64,000 nt of DNA from Daphnia pulex (Eukaryota > Arthropoda > Branchiopoda > Diplostraca > Daphniidae), in contig NC_060023.1 in NCBI RefSeq assembly GCF_021134715.1, positions 9,920,001-9,984,000 on the forward strand, given 5' to 3'. The position numbers and the translations under genes were made by a program. The notes below the pieces were generated by a model that did not search any database, was not told the DNA's origin, and was given only the letters and a program-made list of their open reading frames with translations. Positions 63,623 to 64,000 of this stretch are shown piece by piece. How positions within the stretch are numbered: position 1 is the first letter of the stretch; the number at the start of each line of letters is the position of its first letter.

Positions 63623-63748
63623 ATGTTGGACATGTTTCGAACGAGATGGAGCAGTCCATTGTCTTTGACATTCACGGCCGTCGTCGTTTTGCTGGCAGCC
63701 GGTTATTATTGGGTGTGGTGTCGTTCTCGTTTTGTTCGCACGAGGTAA
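63623..63748 (+). CDS. first exon of a further CYP4-like gene, or orphan fragment
   Basis: Starts MLDMFRTRWSSPLSLTFTA, then a hydrophobic anchor and GYYWVWCRSRFVRTR. This parallels the N-termini of the other CYP4 copies (YYWVWSRSRFVRLIDALPGP), but the reading stops right after the FVR segment, where the others continue into the LPGP hinge. A GT at 63747 could be a donor. No matching second exon was found in the remaining 250 bp. It could be a truncated duplicate or a gene continuing beyond the window. Confidence 0.5.
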   Translation: MLDMFRTRWSSPLSLTFTAVVVLLAAGYYWVWCRSRFVRTR

Positions 63749-64000
63749 AAAGATGGAAAGAATTATGGCAAAAACTTTGTATAGTACATTCGCACATTTG
63801 AAACCACTTGTTTGGTAATAAACCATTGAGAGACTAATGGTGTTTCTAACTGGTTTTCATTATATTATTGATAAATGATGATTTCCTTTCCCTGTTTAAC
63901 CTAGCTCCTCCAATCAACTCTCATCAAGATCGAATTAGGTTTTAGGTTTATGTTGGGTTTGTCTTAATTCCTATTTTAGTTTGTCTGAAACTCTTTTCGA

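Overview
The window is animal nuclear DNA. Coding sequence is broken by many short GT-AG introns (mostly 50-90 bp), and the proteins are arthropod-like: cullin-1, CCT-eta, complexin, a PDE5/6-type phosphodiesterase, a Dicer helicase and a CYP4 cluster. Short introns, a tandem CYP4 array and a local family of Tyr/Thr-rich secreted repeat proteins suggest a branchiopod crustacean, probably Daphnia or a relative. That assignment is inference; no database was searched.

Layout. 1-1506 (+) is the C-terminal catalytic half of a cGMP-type phosphodiesterase ending in a CaaX-like box. 5.2-15.7 kb is a rearranged block: two clusters of a Tyr/Thr-rich 'YYT' family (degenerate, + at 5.5-7.5 kb and - at 13.2-15.6 kb) face each other across a ~4.9 kb palindrome (7972-12907) with nested MITEs. 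Two intact YYT genes (17.8-19.1 and 24.0-25.2 kb, -) flank the complete CUL1 gene (19.86-23.1 kb, -). 25.8-26.15 kb holds a possible lipid-transfer-protein fragment. 27016-30321 is a foldback-type DNA element with a perfect 8-bp target-site duplication. 30.3-32.5 kb has decayed coding fragments, followed by a second, broken copy of the PDE C-terminus at 32.5-32.9 kb.

32953-35790 (-) encodes a predicted 708-residue protein made only of the Dicer helicase and the DUF283-like dimerisation domain. It ends where PAZ and RNase III would normally follow, and its helicase motifs look intact. 36604-39048 (-) is the complete chaperonin subunit CCT7. 44193-47866 (-) is complexin. It sits in a long AT-rich, CAG/CTG- and TA-microsatellite-rich tract (about 39.3-54.9 kb) with no other recognised gene. 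55.1-63.8 kb (+) is a CYP4 array: one internally deleted pseudogene, two complete genes (515 and 531 aa) and a lone first exon.

The housekeeping and neuronal genes are ordinary. The unusual parts are the helicase-only Dicer gene, the two large inverted repeats (each able to give long hairpin RNA if transcribed), and the YYT family, whose TATA promoter, 4-7 nt first coding exon and intron 1 have been duplicated as a module.
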